Source: Acidobacteriota bacterium (GTDB lineage Bacteria; Acidobacteriota; Blastocatellia; UBA7656). From it: DNA of 61,031 nucleotides. Made by a program: the position numbers and the translations under genes. Position 1 is the stretch's first letter, and each line of letters begins with the position of its first letter. Positions 9,328-19,413 of the stretch are shown one piece after another. The notes beneath the pieces were generated by a model that was given only the letters and a program-made list of their open reading frames with translations, had not been told where the DNA came from and ran no database searches. The stretch spans positions 1-61,031 of the forward strand of contig JACQDB010000031.1 in assembly GCA_016201275.1 (NCBI GenBank). The letters run 5' to 3'.

Positions 9328-10087
9328 GAATCGCCTCCTCCACAAATTCTCGCGGGGCTTCCAACCGCTGCGTCAAATAGTCGAGGTACGCCTCGCGGTA
9401 GTGATCGTGATGACCGAAATGGGAATCGCCAACCAACCAGTCATCCGGAATCATTTGCACAATATCGCTAATCATCTTGACGCTAATTTGGGCGCGCATC
9501 TTCGCATCCGCATCGCGCAGCGAACCGGCAAAGCGCAACAGCACATGGTCTTTGATCAAAGGGAAAGGGCTGCGGCTGCGTTGGAGATAATTATTCCAGG
9601 AATGATGAAAGTAGAGCGCCGCGCCGTGGTCTATCAACCACAGCCGCCGGTGCCACATCAGCATATTGGTATTGCGCGGCGTGCGATCCACGTTGGTCAC
9701 GAAGGCATCGAACCAGACAATAGCCGAAGCCAGTTGGGCATCTGGCGTATCGGCCACCGGATCAAACATCACCGCGCCGGGCAGATAATCGAGCGCCAGA
9801 TTCACCCCTGCACTGGCTTTGATAAGGTCTTGGATTTCCGGGTCGGGTTCGGTGCGCGCCAATTCCATATTGAGTTCCACCAAGACGATTTCCGGCACTG
9901 GCAAGCCCACGGCGCGTGCCAGTTCACCGGCCACCAGTTCGGCAACCAAGGCTTTGTTGCCCTGCCCCGCGCCGCGAAACTTCAATACATACATTCCATC
10001 ATCATCGGCTTCGATGATGGCTGGCAGCGAACCGCCCTCGCGCAGCGGCGTGACATAACGGGTGGCATTTACGGTTCTCAACTTCAT
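9305..10087 (-). CDS. HipA-like kinase
   Basis: A 260-residue protein resembling HipA-type Ser/Thr kinases. It has a nucleotide-binding-like N-terminus (EADDDGMYVLKFRGAGQGNKALVAE), a catalytic loop NVDRTPRNTNML (about residues 130-141), and LIDHG as the metal-binding motif equivalent to DFG. It is shorter than E. coli HipA (440 residues) and lacks the HipA N-terminal subdomain; no HipB-like HTH antitoxin gene is adjacent. Instead it is fused by overlap to a DUF3037 gene, a pairing I recall from many bacteria. Whether it phosphorylates a tRNA synthetase, as HipA does, cannot be told from sequence. Confidence 0.85.
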   Translation of the reverse strand: MKLRTVNATRYVTPLREGGSLPAIIEADDDGMYVLKFRGAGQGNKALVAELVAGELARAVGLPVPEIVLVELNMELARTEPDPEIQDLIKASAGVNLALDYLPGAVMFDPVADTPDAQLASAIVWFDAFVTNVDRTPRNTNMLMWHRRLWLIDHGAALYFHHSWNNYLQRSRSPFPLIKDHVLLRFAGSLRDADAKMRAQISVKMISDIVQMIPDDWLVGDSHFGHHDHYREAYLDYLTQRLEAPREFVEEAIRARAIYL

Positions 10088-10394
10088 CGGTATTTATACG
10101 TTCCAGAAAAATTGATCAAAGGTGATCAAACCGCAGCAAATTCTAACAGAGTTATGAAGGTCATCTCTCATCATTGATGCACCCGAAAAGAAAAATCGGC
10201 TGTGGCTCAAGGGAGTGAGAACGGCAAGGGTTTCGTAGTTCCACCTACAGGCCAAAGGCATAAAGTTCAGCGAAGTCCGACAAACTACAGGTTGTCGAAC
10301 CTTTTTGGCAAACCTGAACTTCGTGCCTTTGGGCTATGGCCGTGCCTGCCGTTTCCTCAATGACCGCTTGATGAATGGCCAACTACCAGTACCT
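10088..10394. repeat. Intergenic long palindrome
   Basis: Within this gene-free stretch, 10252-10272 (GGCCAAAGGCATAAAGTTCAG) pairs with about 10314-10334 (CTGAACTTCGTGCCTTTGGGC) with a few mismatches, enclosing an inner CCGACAA/TTGTCG stem. It resembles the window's other REP-like palindromes but I see no second copy. Confidence 0.6.
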
Positions 10395-10667
10395 TCATGA
10401 AATCAACGTGGATTCAACGTAAGCATCATCCAGCACTTTCATGATGATGTTATAGCTGACGACCGTTTCGCCTTGTTTGTTGATGCAGGTCAAAACTTCG
10501 ATGTTATCCAGATGCTGCACCTTGATATCGTCGAGCGGTACGCTGGGATAATGGTCAACATAATCGTTTTTGATGGCCTGAAACGCCAGTTCTCTGGAAC
10601 TGTACGCGCCAATCGGAAATTCAAATAATCGGCTATCTATTTGCGGAATGAGAATGTAAATATTCAT
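10395..10667 (-). CDS. Hypothetical 90-residue protein
   Basis: The product (MNIYILIPQIDSRLFEFPIGAYSSRELAF...) is a small soluble alpha/beta protein without a recognised family. The start at 10667 is favoured over an in-frame ATG at 10685 because GGAGAGG lies seven bases upstream of it. It ends 300 bp from the HipA-like gene and follows the heptose-phosphatase gene by about 100 bp on the same strand, so co-transcription with the latter is possible. Confidence 0.65.
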   Translation of the reverse strand: MNIYILIPQIDSRLFEFPIGAYSSRELAFQAIKNDYVDHYPSVPLDDIKVQHLDNIEVLTCINKQGETVVSYNIIMKVLDDAYVESTLIS

Positions 10668-10769
10668 CGCTTGCCTCTCCAACAATCGCCACGCTCTCGC
10701 AGTCGGTTGCGGCCTCTGGTGTCAACGCCTGACGCAGGTCCTGACCATTCGCTGGTTTGCTCCTTCGTT

Positions 10770-11414
10770 TCACGAAGGCTTGCCTCCTGCCAAAATCCGG
10801 GTCACCGCGTCGAGCAAATTTTCTGCGACGAGGGAAGGATAACATGGCCAGCGTTCAATGTGGGCAAGAGTTTCGTTGCCGTAGCCGGTTCGCACCAGGA
10901 CGCCTTGCGCCCCGGCGTTGCTGGCTAAATTGATGTCGCTCGCTTTATCGCCGATGACCAACGATGTCGCCAGGTCAATGCCATGTTCGTGCGCCGCCCG
11001 TTCCAGCATTCCGATTTGCGGTTTGCGACAGGCGCAGACCTGGCGAAAGCGCTCATCACCAATGCGCGGATGATGCGGACAATAATAAATCGCATCCAGA
11101 TGCGCCCCGTCTTTGGCCAGTTCAGCCTGCAACCGCTCATGAATTTTGTCGAGCATCGCTTCATCCAGCAAGCCGCGTGCGATGCCCGATTGATTGGTGA
11201 TGACAATCACTTTCCAGCCCGCTTCATTGATGCGACGTATGGCTTCTGCGGCATACGGATAGATGACAAGTTCATCAGGGTGCGCGGCATAGCCGATGTC
11301 TTCATTAATCGTGCCGTCGCGATCCAAAAAGATTGCGCCTTGCGGCTTGCGGCTGGCGGCTTTGGTGTTGTCAGTTTGGCTTGCGGCCTTGGTGTTGTTG
11401 GTTTGCGATGTCAA
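10770..11414 (-). CDS. gmhB: D-glycero-D-manno-heptose 1,7-bisphosphate 7-phosphatase
   Basis: A HAD-IIIA phosphatase of the GmhB type, which dephosphorylates heptose bisphosphate during synthesis of ADP-heptose for lipopolysaccharide. The nucleophile motif FLDRDGTINED is near residues 29-39. It is followed by VIVITNQSGIARG, a zinc-binding Cys/His set (CPHHP ... CACRKP) and the late motif VIGDKASDI. The start is a TTG at 11414 after AAAGGA; the first 20 residues contain a direct repeat (TNNTKAASQ / TDNTKAASR) encoded by a 30-bp DNA duplication, so a shorter start inside is possible. No other heptose gene is present, and GmhB-like enzymes of other sugar specificity cannot be excluded. Confidence 0.85.
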   Translation of the reverse strand: MTSQTNNTKAASQTDNTKAASRKPQGAIFLDRDGTINEDIGYAAHPDELVIYPYAAEAIRRINEAGWKVIVITNQSGIARGLLDEAMLDKIHERLQAELAKDGAHLDAIYYCPHHPRIGDERFRQVCACRKPQIGMLERAAHEHGIDLATSLVIGDKASDINLASNAGAQGVLVRTGYGNETLAHIERWPCYPSLVAENLLDAVTRILAGGKPS

Positions 11415-11520
11415 TTTTTTGTCCAGTCCTTTGCACGTTCATTTTCAGTTCAACGAAATTCAACCTTCATCAAAAATATCCGCAACAACCAATCCGCAAT
11501 CTGCAATCGGCAATCTGCAA

Positions 11521-12744
11521 TCAGTAGAGGGTGTCGGCGATGCCCAGCAAAGCGGAGATGTTGTGCTGCACATAATCTATGCGGATTCGCATCACTTCAA
11601 GGCTTTCGCGAAAGCCGCCTTGGGCGCTGTGCAGGTTCGGCAGATGGAAGCGTTGGGCGTCGGTGAATTGCTGCGACAGTTGAAACCGCGCCGCCGCTTT
11701 CAAGGCATCGGCAAATTTTGCGGCGCGCTTATCGTTAGCCGCTTTCGCCAGCCGATAGGCCGCCAATATGCCTTCGGCGCGCGAAGCGGCGGGCGTAGCG
11801 CGTGGCACTCCGGGCGCAAATCCTCCGGCATATTCGGCGGCATCGGCGGCGCTGTATTGATACGCAACCATAGCGTCGGCAAGCGCCAGCGTATGCTCAA
11901 AGTATTGCGGTTGCGGCTTGATGTTGTGCAAGGCTTCAAGGGCTTGCATCAACCAGGCGTCGGGCGGCAACTCGTGCAAGCGGCGTTGCGAATCCACCAG
12001 ATAATCGGCAGCGCGCCGCGCCGCTTGCAGCAAGCGCTGATCGCCGGTAATTTGGTACATATCTACCAAACCCAAAATCGCTTCGCCGGGATAATAAAGC
12101 GAGACGTTGCCTTCGGGTTCGTCGCCGCGCAGCCGATGATAACTGGCAAACGCGCCATCCGGGCGTTGCAGAGCGAGAATCATATGGGCCAGACCACGGG
12201 CGGCTTCGCGGTTGGCGTTCTTTGCATCCAGCTGAAGTTGTTTGGTCAGCACCAGCAAAGCCAGCCCATTGGCTCCCAGTTTGGCTTTGCCATCGAAATC
12301 CAGAACATAGAGCGCCGCTTTGCGTGGCACAGCGCGAAAGGTGGTTTGCAGAAAGCGGCAGGCCAGCCGCGCCGCCAACAGATAGCGCGCCTCATGGGTC
12401 GCTTTATAAAGTTGAAAGAGCGACCAGGTGGTGCCAGCGTGGCGAAGAATATTGTAGCGGCGCTGGGGAAACTCATTTTTTTCGGGGTCGTAGAGGTAAT
12501 GAAAACTGCCGTCTTGTTTCTGCATCCGCAACAGGTAATCGCCTCCGGCTTGGGCGGCATTGAGCAATTGCGCTCTGGTTAAACGGATGGGCGCGGCGGA
12601 CTGATCGGGCGGCGGCACAGCGGGCGCTTCTACGGGTGAAGCCGTCTTCACAGCAGCATCCGGCAGCGCGCTCTGATAACAGGCCACCAGAAAGACCGCT
12701 ATTAAAAGCGCCACGACACGCCATTGCCGGAAGGCAAATCTCAT
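11521..12744 (-). CDS. Lipoprotein with alpha/alpha-toroid (six-hairpin-like) fold
   Basis: The signal peptide ends in a lipobox (IAVFLVACYQS, Cys at about residue 22), so the protein is likely membrane-anchored on the periplasmic side. The mature part has repeated helical hairpins with Gly/aromatic-rich turns (GGDYLLRMQKQDGSFHYLYD, ANGLALLVLTKQL, ALQRPDGAFASYHRL, GEAILGLVDMYQITGDQRLL), typical of alpha/alpha toroids such as glycoside hydrolases, lyases and thioredoxin-domain-associated DUF255-type proteins. I cannot name its substrate. It is separated by about 105 bp of short AATCTGCAATC iterations from gmhB downstream. Confidence 0.72.
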   Translation of the reverse strand: MRFAFRQWRVVALLIAVFLVACYQSALPDAAVKTASPVEAPAVPPPDQSAAPIRLTRAQLLNAAQAGGDYLLRMQKQDGSFHYLYDPEKNEFPQRRYNILRHAGTTWSLFQLYKATHEARYLLAARLACRFLQTTFRAVPRKAALYVLDFDGKAKLGANGLALLVLTKQLQLDAKNANREAARGLAHMILALQRPDGAFASYHRLRGDEPEGNVSLYYPGEAILGLVDMYQITGDQRLLQAARRAADYLVDSQRRLHELPPDAWLMQALEALHNIKPQPQYFEHTLALADAMVAYQYSAADAAEYAGGFAPGVPRATPAASRAEGILAAYRLAKAANDKRAAKFADALKAAARFQLSQQFTDAQRFHLPNLHSAQGGFRESLEVMRIRIDYVQHNISALLGIADTLY

Positions 12745-13496
12745 AGAAAGAAAATACTAGACGCCGAAGAATATGGCGAGAGCAGTTTCAAATCATCGGG
12801 CTGCGCTATCCGCTTGCCGATGCGGTTGGCTCAGGATTGTGGGCGAAATAAAGTGCAACCCGGTACGGGCGACCCTGCGGTGGTCGCCCCTTCTTGAAAG
12901 CGATTGGGTAGCCCACTTCGTGGGCGTAAGCATAAAGCCACGGATGTTAGCCCGTGGACGAGCGCCCCGTCGCTGCATAAAATGCGTACAGAAAAATGCT
13001 GGCGCGGCAATACTGACTTGAAATCGTCCACCGCCTTCCCTCTGACCGAAGGCGTCAATGGCGGCTTTCGGCTCGGCGCAAAAAAATCTAACTGTTGAAA
13101 GCGCAAGATTTTTTTTGGCCTGAATATTTTCCTCCATCAACTCGGTCATATTGTTCAAGCAGGCATACCAATTGCACATAATTCTCGGTGATAGTTTTTT
13201 GAAGCTACGCTGTACTTTTTTCATACTCAAAATTGAATAGCATTGGAGCAGCAATACGAAAACCAAATTGATTTCTGTCCCTTTTGGTTGAAGGGTCTCG
13301 TTACTCTGATTCTTGAGCCGTTTCGGTATGCAATCATCTGGCGATAAGGACTATAGCGAAAACCATTTTGAAGCTTCATGAAAAAGCCTATGTTTTATTA
13401 TTACCATAACTCACGCGGTGCGGTTTCCGGCATCCTCGTGGCTCCGTTTTTCAATAACCAGTGTCGGCAATATCTTGTCAATTGAGAGGAAAAAAT
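12745..13496. repeat. Gene-free spacer with two repeat families
   Basis: About 12841-12892 carries a copy of the GGGCGACC palindrome family (AAATAAAGTGCAACCCGGTACGGGCGACC...). About 12902-12975 holds an inverted, degenerate member of the CCCACTTCGTGGGC/GGCTTTATGCTTACGCCC family seen at 35.1 kb and at the window ends. A 157-residue minus-strand frame here is built from these repeats. The rest, up to the kinase start, shows nothing I can identify; a promoter for the 13.5-kb gene must lie here. Confidence 0.65.
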
Positions 13497-16400
13497 ATGG
13501 CTCAATCAAAAAGGTCTATAGCGAAATCGCGTAGCAAAGCCAAAGACTCTGAAGAACTCAGCATAATGGCCGCCCCTCTGCTGATGGATGAAGAAGGCAA
13601 CGAATTAAAGCTCTTGCTACAGGGCTTGCTGGCCGTCAAGCGTGGCAATTTCGCGGTCCGTTTGCCCGATACCTGGACCGGCATCAACGGCAAACTCGCA
13701 GACACTTTCAACGAAGTCGTCGAGATGAATCAAATGATGGCGGCGGAGTTGGAACGGGTAGGCCGCGTCGTCGGAAAAGAAGGCAAAATCACCCAACGCG
13801 CACGCTTCAAATTAATCGGCGGCTCGTGGTCGGGGATGCTTGATTCGATGAATGGCTTGATTGACGATCTGGTGCGTCCGACCAGCGAAATGACTCGCGT
13901 CATCGGCGCGGTTGCCAAAGGCGACCTGTCGCAAACCATGACCGTAGAATTCGACGGCAGAACCTTGCAGGGCGAATTTCTTCGCACCAGCAAAATCGTC
14001 AACGCTATGGTTGAACAACTCGGTTCGTTCTCCGCCGAAGTCACCCGCGTCGCACGCGAAGTCGGAACCGAAGGCAAACTCGGCGGCCAGGCGCAGGTCA
14101 AAGGCTTGTCGGGTACGTGGAAAGATTTGACCGATAGCGTCAACTCGATGGCCAACAACTTGACCGCGCAAGTGCGAAACATCGCCGACGTGACCATAGC
14201 CGTAGCCAACGGCGACCTCTCCAAAAAAATCACTGTGGACGTGCGCGGCGAAATTCTCCAACTCAAAGACACCATGAACACTCTGGTTGACCAACTGCGT
14301 TCGTTCTCTTCGGAAGTCACACGCGTTGCTCGCGAGGTCGGAACCGATGGCAAACTCGGCGGCCAGGCAGTCGTGCCGGGCGTTGCTGGCGTTTGGAAAG
14401 ACCTCACCGATAACGTCAACTTCATGGCCTCGAACTTAACTTCGCAGGTCCGCAACATCGCGCAAGTCGCCACCGCTATTGCCAGCGGCGACCTCTCGAA
14501 AAAAATCACCGTGGACGTGAAGGGCGAAATTCTGGAATTGAAAAACACGATTAACACGATGGTGGATCAGTTGAATTCATTCGCTGCCGAAGTCACTCGC
14601 GTGGCGCGTGAAGTCGGTACGGAAGGCAAGCTCGGCGGCCAGGCCGAAGTGAAAGGCGTCGCCGGTACTTGGAAAGACCTCACCGATAACGTCAACTTCA
14701 TGGCCTCGAACTTAACTTCGCAAGTCCGCAACATCGCTCAGGTTTCGACAGCTATTGCCAAAGGCGACCTCTCGAAAAAAATCACTGTCGAAGTGAAAGG
14801 CGAAATCCTCGAACTCAAAAACACCATCAACACGATGGTTGACCAATTAAACTCGTTCGCCGGTGAAGTCTCTCGCGTCGCACGCGAAGTCGGAACCGAC
14901 GGTAAACTCGGCGGTCAAGCGCAAGTGCCTGGGGTGTCGGGGACGTGGAAAGACCTTACCGACAACGTCAACTCGCTGGCGGCAAATCTCACAGGGCAAG
15001 TCCGCAACATCGCGCAAGTCGCCACCGCCATCGCCAGCGGCGACCTCTCGAAAAAAATTACTGTAGATGTGCGCGGCGAAATTCTGGAATTGAAAAACAC
15101 GATTAACACAATGGTGGATCAGTTGAATTCGTTCGCCGCCGAAGTCACCCGCGTGGCGCGTGAAGTCGGAACCGAAGGCAAGCTCGGCGGTCAAGCGCAA
15201 GTGCCTGGAGTGTCGGGTACGTGGAAAGACCTTACCGATAACGTCAACTTCATGGCGGCAAACCTCACAGGTCAAGTCCGCAACATCGCCGAAGTGACAA
15301 CCGCTGTGGCCAACGGCGACCTCTCGAAAAAAATCACCGTGGACGTGAAGGGCGAAATTCTCGAACTCAAAAACACCATTAACACGATGGTTGACCAGTT
15401 GAATTCATTCGCCGGTGAAGTCTCTCGCGTCGCACGCGAAGTCGGCACCGAAGGCAAGCTCGGCGGCCAGGCCGAAGTGAAAGGCGTCGCCGGTACTTGG
15501 AAAGACCTCACCGATAACGTCAACTTCATGGCTTCGAACTTAACTTCGCAAGTCCGCAACATCGCGCAAGTCGCCACCGCCATCGCTAACGGCGACTTGT
15601 CAAAGAAAATTACCGTGGATGTGAAAGGCGAAATTTTACAACTCAAAGACACCATCAACACGATGGTTGACCAATTAAACTCGTTCGCCGGTGAAGTCTC
15701 TCGCGTCGCACGCGAAGTCGGAACCGAAGGCAAACTCGGCGGCCAAGCCATCGTCAAAGGCGTCGGCGGTACGTGGAAAGATTTGACCGATAACGGCAAC
15801 TTCATGGCCTCGAACTTAACTTCGCAGGTCCGCAACATCGCGCAAGTCGCCACCGCTATTGCCAGCGGCGACCTCTCGAAAAAAATCACCGTGGACGTGA
15901 AGGGCGAAATTCTCGAACTCAAAAACACGATTAACACGATGGTTGACCAGTTGAATTCATTCGCTGCCGAAGTCACTCGCGTGGCGCGTGAAGTCGGTAC
16001 GGAAGGCAAGCTCGGTGGCCAGGCCGAAGTGCCTGGGGTGTCGGGTACGTGGAAAGATTTGACCGACAATGTGAACTCTATGGCGGCGAACCTCACCGAC
16101 CAGGTGCGCGGTATCGCCAAGGTCGTGACCGCCGTGGCCGATGGCGATTTGAAACAAAAACTGACGGTGCAGGCGAAAGGCGAAATCGCCTCGCTTGCCG
16201 AAACCATCAACAACATGATTGACACGCTGGCCACCTTCGCCGATCAGGTGACGGGCGTGGCGCGTGAAGTCGGCGTGGATGGTCGTCTGGGCGGCCAAGC
16301 CGTAGTGCCGGGCGCGGCGGGAACGTGGCGCGACTTGACTGATAACGTCAATCAGTTGGCCGCCAATTTGACTACGCAGGTGCGCGCCATCGCCGAAGTC

Positions 16401-19322
16401 GCAACCGCCGTGACCAAAGGCGACTTGAGCCGCACCGTGCAGGTCGTGGCACGCGGCGAGGTCGAAGAGTTGAAGAACAATATCAACGAAATGATTCGCA
16501 ACCTCAAAGAGACGACACAGACCAACGCCGAACAGGACTGGTTAAAAACCAACATCGCCAAGTTCACGCGCCTCTTGCAAGGGCAGCGAGATTTGCTCGA
16601 AGTCTCGAAGTTGACGCTGTCGGAACTGGCTCCGTTGGTCGGCGCGCAGCACGGCATCTTTTACATCATCGAAAACGATGAAGAAGGCGAAGCGGTGTTG
16701 AAGATGAAGAGCAGTTACGGCTACCGCGAACGCCGCGTCATCTCGAATTCATTGCATCTGGGCGAAAGTCTGGTCGGCCAGGCGGCGCTGGAAAAACAAC
16801 GCATACTGTTGACCAATGTGCCTGCCGATTATGTGCAGATCAATTCCGGTTTGGGCGAAGCCAAGCCGCTCAACGTCATTATCCTGCCGGTGTTGTTTGA
16901 AGGCTATCCGAAAGCGGTGATCGAGTTGGCGTCGTTTGAGCGTTTCAGCGCCACGCATCAATCGTTCCTCGAACAACTGACGGAAAGTTTAGGCATCGTC
17001 ATCAACACCATACAGGCGAGTACGCGAACCGAAGATTTGTTGAAGCAGTCGCAATCGCTGGCCAAAGAGTTGCAAAGCCAGCAAGAGATTTTGAAGAAGA
17101 CCAACGAAGAGTTGGAAGACAAAGCGCGCCTGCTTGAAGAACAGAAGATCGAAGTGGAGCAGAAGAATCAAGAGGTCGAGTTGGCCAAGAGCGCTTTGGA
17201 AGAGAAAGCCGAACAGTTGGCGCTGACCTCGAAATACAAATCGGAATTCCTCTCGAATATGTCGCACGAGTTACGCACGCCGCTCAACAGTTTGCTGATA
17301 CTGGCGCAACAACTGGCGGAAAATCCACAAGGCAACCTCGAAGAAAAACAGCGCGAATATGCGCGCACCATTCAAAACGCCGGACAGGATTTGCTGGCCT
17401 TGATTAACGACATTCTGGATTTGTCGAAGATCGAATCCGGCACTGTGACCCTGGATTTGCGCGACTTGTCGTTCAGCGAAATCGAAGACCAGATGGAGCG
17501 CGTCTTCCGTCATCAATTCGAGCGCAAAGGGCTGCGCTACATCATCGAACGCGATACGTATTTGCCCAAGACCATGTTTACGGACTCCAAACGCTTGCAG
17601 CAGATTTTGAAAAACCTTTTGGCCAACGCTTTGAAATTCACCGAACGCGGCCAGGTCAGATTGCGCGTAGAGCCGGTGACTGGCGGCTGGAATCCCGACA
17701 ATCGCTCGCTCAACGACGCGCCCGAAGTCCTCGCCTTTGCGGTGTCTGACACCGGCATAGGCATTCCCGCCGCTAAACAGAAGATCATCTTCGAGTCTTT
17801 CCAACAGGCCGAAAGCGGCACCAGTCGCAAGTACGGCGGCACTGGATTGGGTTTGACCATCAGCCGCGAACTGGCGCAACTGCTGGGCGGCGAACTGGTG
17901 GTGCAGAGCGAAGTTGATCAAGGTAGCACCTTCACCCTCTTCATCCCTTTGCGCTACAAAGCTACGGACGCCGCGCAATACGTCAGCCGCCGCAACGCCA
18001 ATGAAACGGAAGGCAAAGAGTTGCGCGCTCAGTTTCTCGCCTTGAGCGAACAACTGCACCAGCATGGCGCGACGGCTTCCGAATTCAGCGATGACCGCGA
18101 AGAGATTCAAACGGGCGATGCGGTGTTATTGATTATCGAAGATGATATGAGTTTTGCGCGGATTATCTTGAGCGCCGCGCAGGAGCAAGACTTCAAGGGC
18201 ATCATCGCCAACAGCGGCGAGATGGCGTTGACTCTGGCCGCGCAATATCAACCCACGGCGATCACGCTCGACATCAATCTGCCGGATATGAACGGTTGGG
18301 TATTGCTCGACCAATTGAAAGTCAATCTGCACACCCGTCATATTCCCGTGCAGGTGATGTCGGTGACCATGCCGAGCAATCAGCATCTTGGCCACAGTTA
18401 TGGGGTGTTGGAGCAACAGGAGAAGCCCACCAACCGCGAAGGCATCGAAGAGGTCATCGCGCACATAAAAGAGTTTGTCGAAAAACCCAGCAAGCACTTG
18501 TTGGTGGTCGCCGAAGACAACACGGCGCGTCAACATACGCTGGAGTTGCTAGGCAACGGCGATATAGAAGTAACCACGGCGGGGTCGGTCGAAGAAGGTC
18601 TAGCGGCGCTGGAAGCGACAGATGCCGACTGTCTGTTGCTGGATGCCAATCTGCCGGACAAAGCGGCCTTGCGCGTCCTGGAAGGCCTTGTCAAGCAACC
18701 GAGCCTGCGAAATATTCCCGTGGTGTTGCAAGGCGAGGCAGAGTGGACGGCCAGAGAAAAAGCTGAGTTCTACCATCTGGCCAAACAACTCAAGGTCAAA
18801 GAGGTCGCCTCGCCGCAACAACTGTTCGCGGAAACGGCGCTGTTTCTGCATCGCGCCGCGACCGATGTGCCGGAGGGCAAACGCCATTTGCTCTTTGATC
18901 TGTACCATCCCAATCAAGTGCTGGTCGGCAAAAAGGTGATGATTGTGGACGATGACATACGCAACATCTTTGCCTTGACCAGTCTGCTTGAGGCTTACGG
19001 GATGCAGGTTTATTCTAAAGACAACGGCAAAGGGGCGATTGAATTGCTCAAAGAGACGCCGGACCTAGACGTGGTATTGATGGACATGATGATGCCGGAA
19101 TATGATGGCTATGAAACCATGATGGAGATTCGCTCGCTGTTGCAGTACAAGACGCTGCCGATTATCGCGCTGACCGCCAAAGCCATGAAGGGCGACCGCC
19201 AGAAGTGTCTGGACGCAGGAGCTTCCGATTATATCGCCAAGCCGGTCAACCGCGAGCAACTGTTGTCGGCCTTGCGAGTGTGGACGTGCCAGGAAAAAGG
19301 TGATCTGTACAGCGTCGCCTGA
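13497..19322 (+). CDS. Soluble poly-HAMP hybrid histidine kinase with three receivers
   Basis: This 1941-residue protein has no membrane segment. The order is: short basic N-terminus; HAMP-type array (about 38-1008) with units of exactly 92 residues (VRNIA...[11 protein letters not shown]...GEILELK...VDQLNSF...VAREVGT...GGQA...[11 protein letters not shown]); GAF-like domain (about 1022-1178); coiled coil; HisKA with phosphoacceptor His1257 in NMSHELRTP; HATPase with GTGLGL; three receivers with acceptor Asp near 1592, 1716 and 1863. Receiver 3 is complete ([23 protein letters not shown]); receiver 2 lacks the usual Thr/Ser region. The architecture resembles fungal group III (Nik1-type) kinases and related bacterial kinases, in which the HAMP chain controls the kinase. 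The start is the ATG at 13497 after GAGAGGA. Confidence 0.93.
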   Translation: MAQSKRSIAKSRSKAKDSEELSIMAAPLLMDEEGNELKLLLQGLLAVKRGNFAVRLPDTWTGINGKLADTFNEVVEMNQMMAAELERVGRVVGKEGKITQRARFKLIGGSWSGMLDSMNGLIDDLVRPTSEMTRVIGAVAKGDLSQTMTVEFDGRTLQGEFLRTSKIVNAMVEQLGSFSAEVTRVAREVGTEGKLGGQAQVKGLSGTWKDLTDSVNSMANNLTAQVRNIADVTIAVANGDLSKKITVDVRGEILQLKDTMNTLVDQLRSFSSEVTRVAREVGTDGKLGGQAVVPGVAGVWKDLTDNVNFMASNLTSQVRNIAQVATAIASGDLSKKITVDVKGEILELKNTINTMVDQLNSFAAEVTRVAREVGTEGKLGGQAEVKGVAGTWKDLTDNVNFMASNLTSQVRNIAQVSTAIAKGDLSKKITVEVKGEILELKNTINTMVDQLNSFAGEVSRVAREVGTDGKLGGQAQVPGVSGTWKDLTDNVNSLAANLTGQVRNIAQVATAIASGDLSKKITVDVRGEILELKNTINTMVDQLNSFAAEVTRVAREVGTEGKLGGQAQVPGVSGTWKDLTDNVNFMAANLTGQVRNIAEVTTAVANGDLSKKITVDVKGEILELKNTINTMVDQLNSFAGEVSRVAREVGTEGKLGGQAEVKGVAGTWKDLTDNVNFMASNLTSQVRNIAQVATAIANGDLSKKITVDVKGEILQLKDTINTMVDQLNSFAGEVSRVAREVGTEGKLGGQAIVKGVGGTWKDLTDNGNFMASNLTSQVRNIAQVATAIASGDLSKKITVDVKGEILELKNTINTMVDQLNSFAAEVTRVAREVGTEGKLGGQAEVPGVSGTWKDLTDNVNSMAANLTDQVRGIAKVVTAVADGDLKQKLTVQAKGEIASLAETINNMIDTLATFADQVTGVAREVGVDGRLGGQAVVPGAAGTWRDLTDNVNQLAANLTTQVRAIAEVATAVTKGDLSRTVQVVARGEVEELKNNINEMIRNLKETTQTNAEQDWLKTNIAKFTRLLQGQRDLLEVSKLTLSELAPLVGAQHGIFYIIENDEEGEAVLKMKSSYGYRERRVISNSLHLGESLVGQAALEKQRILLTNVPADYVQINSGLGEAKPLNVIILPVLFEGYPKAVIELASFERFSATHQSFLEQLTESLGIVINTIQASTRTEDLLKQSQSLAKELQSQQEILKKTNEELEDKARLLEEQKIEVEQKNQEVELAKSALEEKAEQLALTSKYKSEFLSNMSHELRTPLNSLLILAQQLAENPQGNLEEKQREYARTIQNAGQDLLALINDILDLSKIESGTVTLDLRDLSFSEIEDQMERVFRHQFERKGLRYIIERDTYLPKTMFTDSKRLQQILKNLLANALKFTERGQVRLRVEPVTGGWNPDNRSLNDAPEVLAFAVSDTGIGIPAAKQKIIFESFQQAESGTSRKYGGTGLGLTISRELAQLLGGELVVQSEVDQGSTFTLFIPLRYKATDAAQYVSRRNANETEGKELRAQFLALSEQLHQHGATASEFSDDREEIQTGDAVLLIIEDDMSFARIILSAAQEQDFKGIIANSGEMALTLAAQYQPTAITLDINLPDMNGWVLLDQLKVNLHTRHIPVQVMSVTMPSNQHLGHSYGVLEQQEKPTNREGIEEVIAHIKEFVEKPSKHLLVVAEDNTARQHTLELLGNGDIEVTTAGSVEEGLAALEATDADCLLLDANLPDKAALRVLEGLVKQPSLRNIPVVLQGEAEWTAREKAEFYHLAKQLKVKEVASPQQLFAETALFLHRAATDVPEGKRHLLFDLYHPNQVLVGKKVMIVDDDIRNIFALTSLLEAYGMQVYSKDNGKGAIELLKETPDLDVVLMDMMMPEYDGYETMMEIRSLLQYKTLPIIALTAKAMKGDRQKCLDAGASDYIAKPVNREQLLSALRVWTCQEKGDLYSVA
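13896..16655 (+). repeat. Ten in-frame 276-bp tandem repeats (HAMP units)
   Basis: The VRNIA-type codon block recurs at 14172, 14448, 14724, 15000, 15276, 15552, 15828, 16104 and 16380, always 276 bp apart with no indel, and a diverged unit precedes at 13896. Central units are nearly identical at nucleotide level; 14417-14533 and 15797-15913 are identical over 117 bp at an offset of 1380 bp, which is five units. This implies recent unit duplication or gene conversion. One unit has a GTC-to-GGC change giving DNGNF in place of DNVNF (15796). Confidence 0.93.
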
Positions 19323-19345
19323 GTTGGTTTCGGCTGGGCAATCCT

Positions 19346-19383
19346 GGGCAAGCGGCGCTGTTTTCTAACGCCGCCGCTTGCCC
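19346..19383 (+). promoter_or_regulatory. Strong hairpin between two kinase genes
   Basis: GGGCAAGCGGCG (19346-19357) pairs perfectly with CGCCGCTTGCCC (19372-19383) around a 14-base loop. No T-run follows, so it is not a typical intrinsic terminator; it may limit read-through or stabilise the transcript end. It covers the upstream in-frame ATG (19378), which supports the later start at 19414. Confidence 0.65.
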
Positions 19384-19413
19384 AACCACAGGGCGGACGC
19401 CAAGGAAATTCCC

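Noticed and set aside
12793-13266. 157-residue minus-strand frame
   Set aside because: It runs through two dispersed repeat copies, has no family similarity and no ribosome site.
13730-16234. Long minus-strand frames opposite the HAMP array
   Set aside because: They repeat with the 276-bp period and encode Ser/Thr/Pro-rich shadow sequence; the plus-strand kinase domains are unambiguous.
19346-19383. Intrinsic terminator between the two plus-strand kinases
   Set aside because: The stem is strong but no T-run follows, and the downstream gene is close and co-directional, so I list it only as a hairpin.
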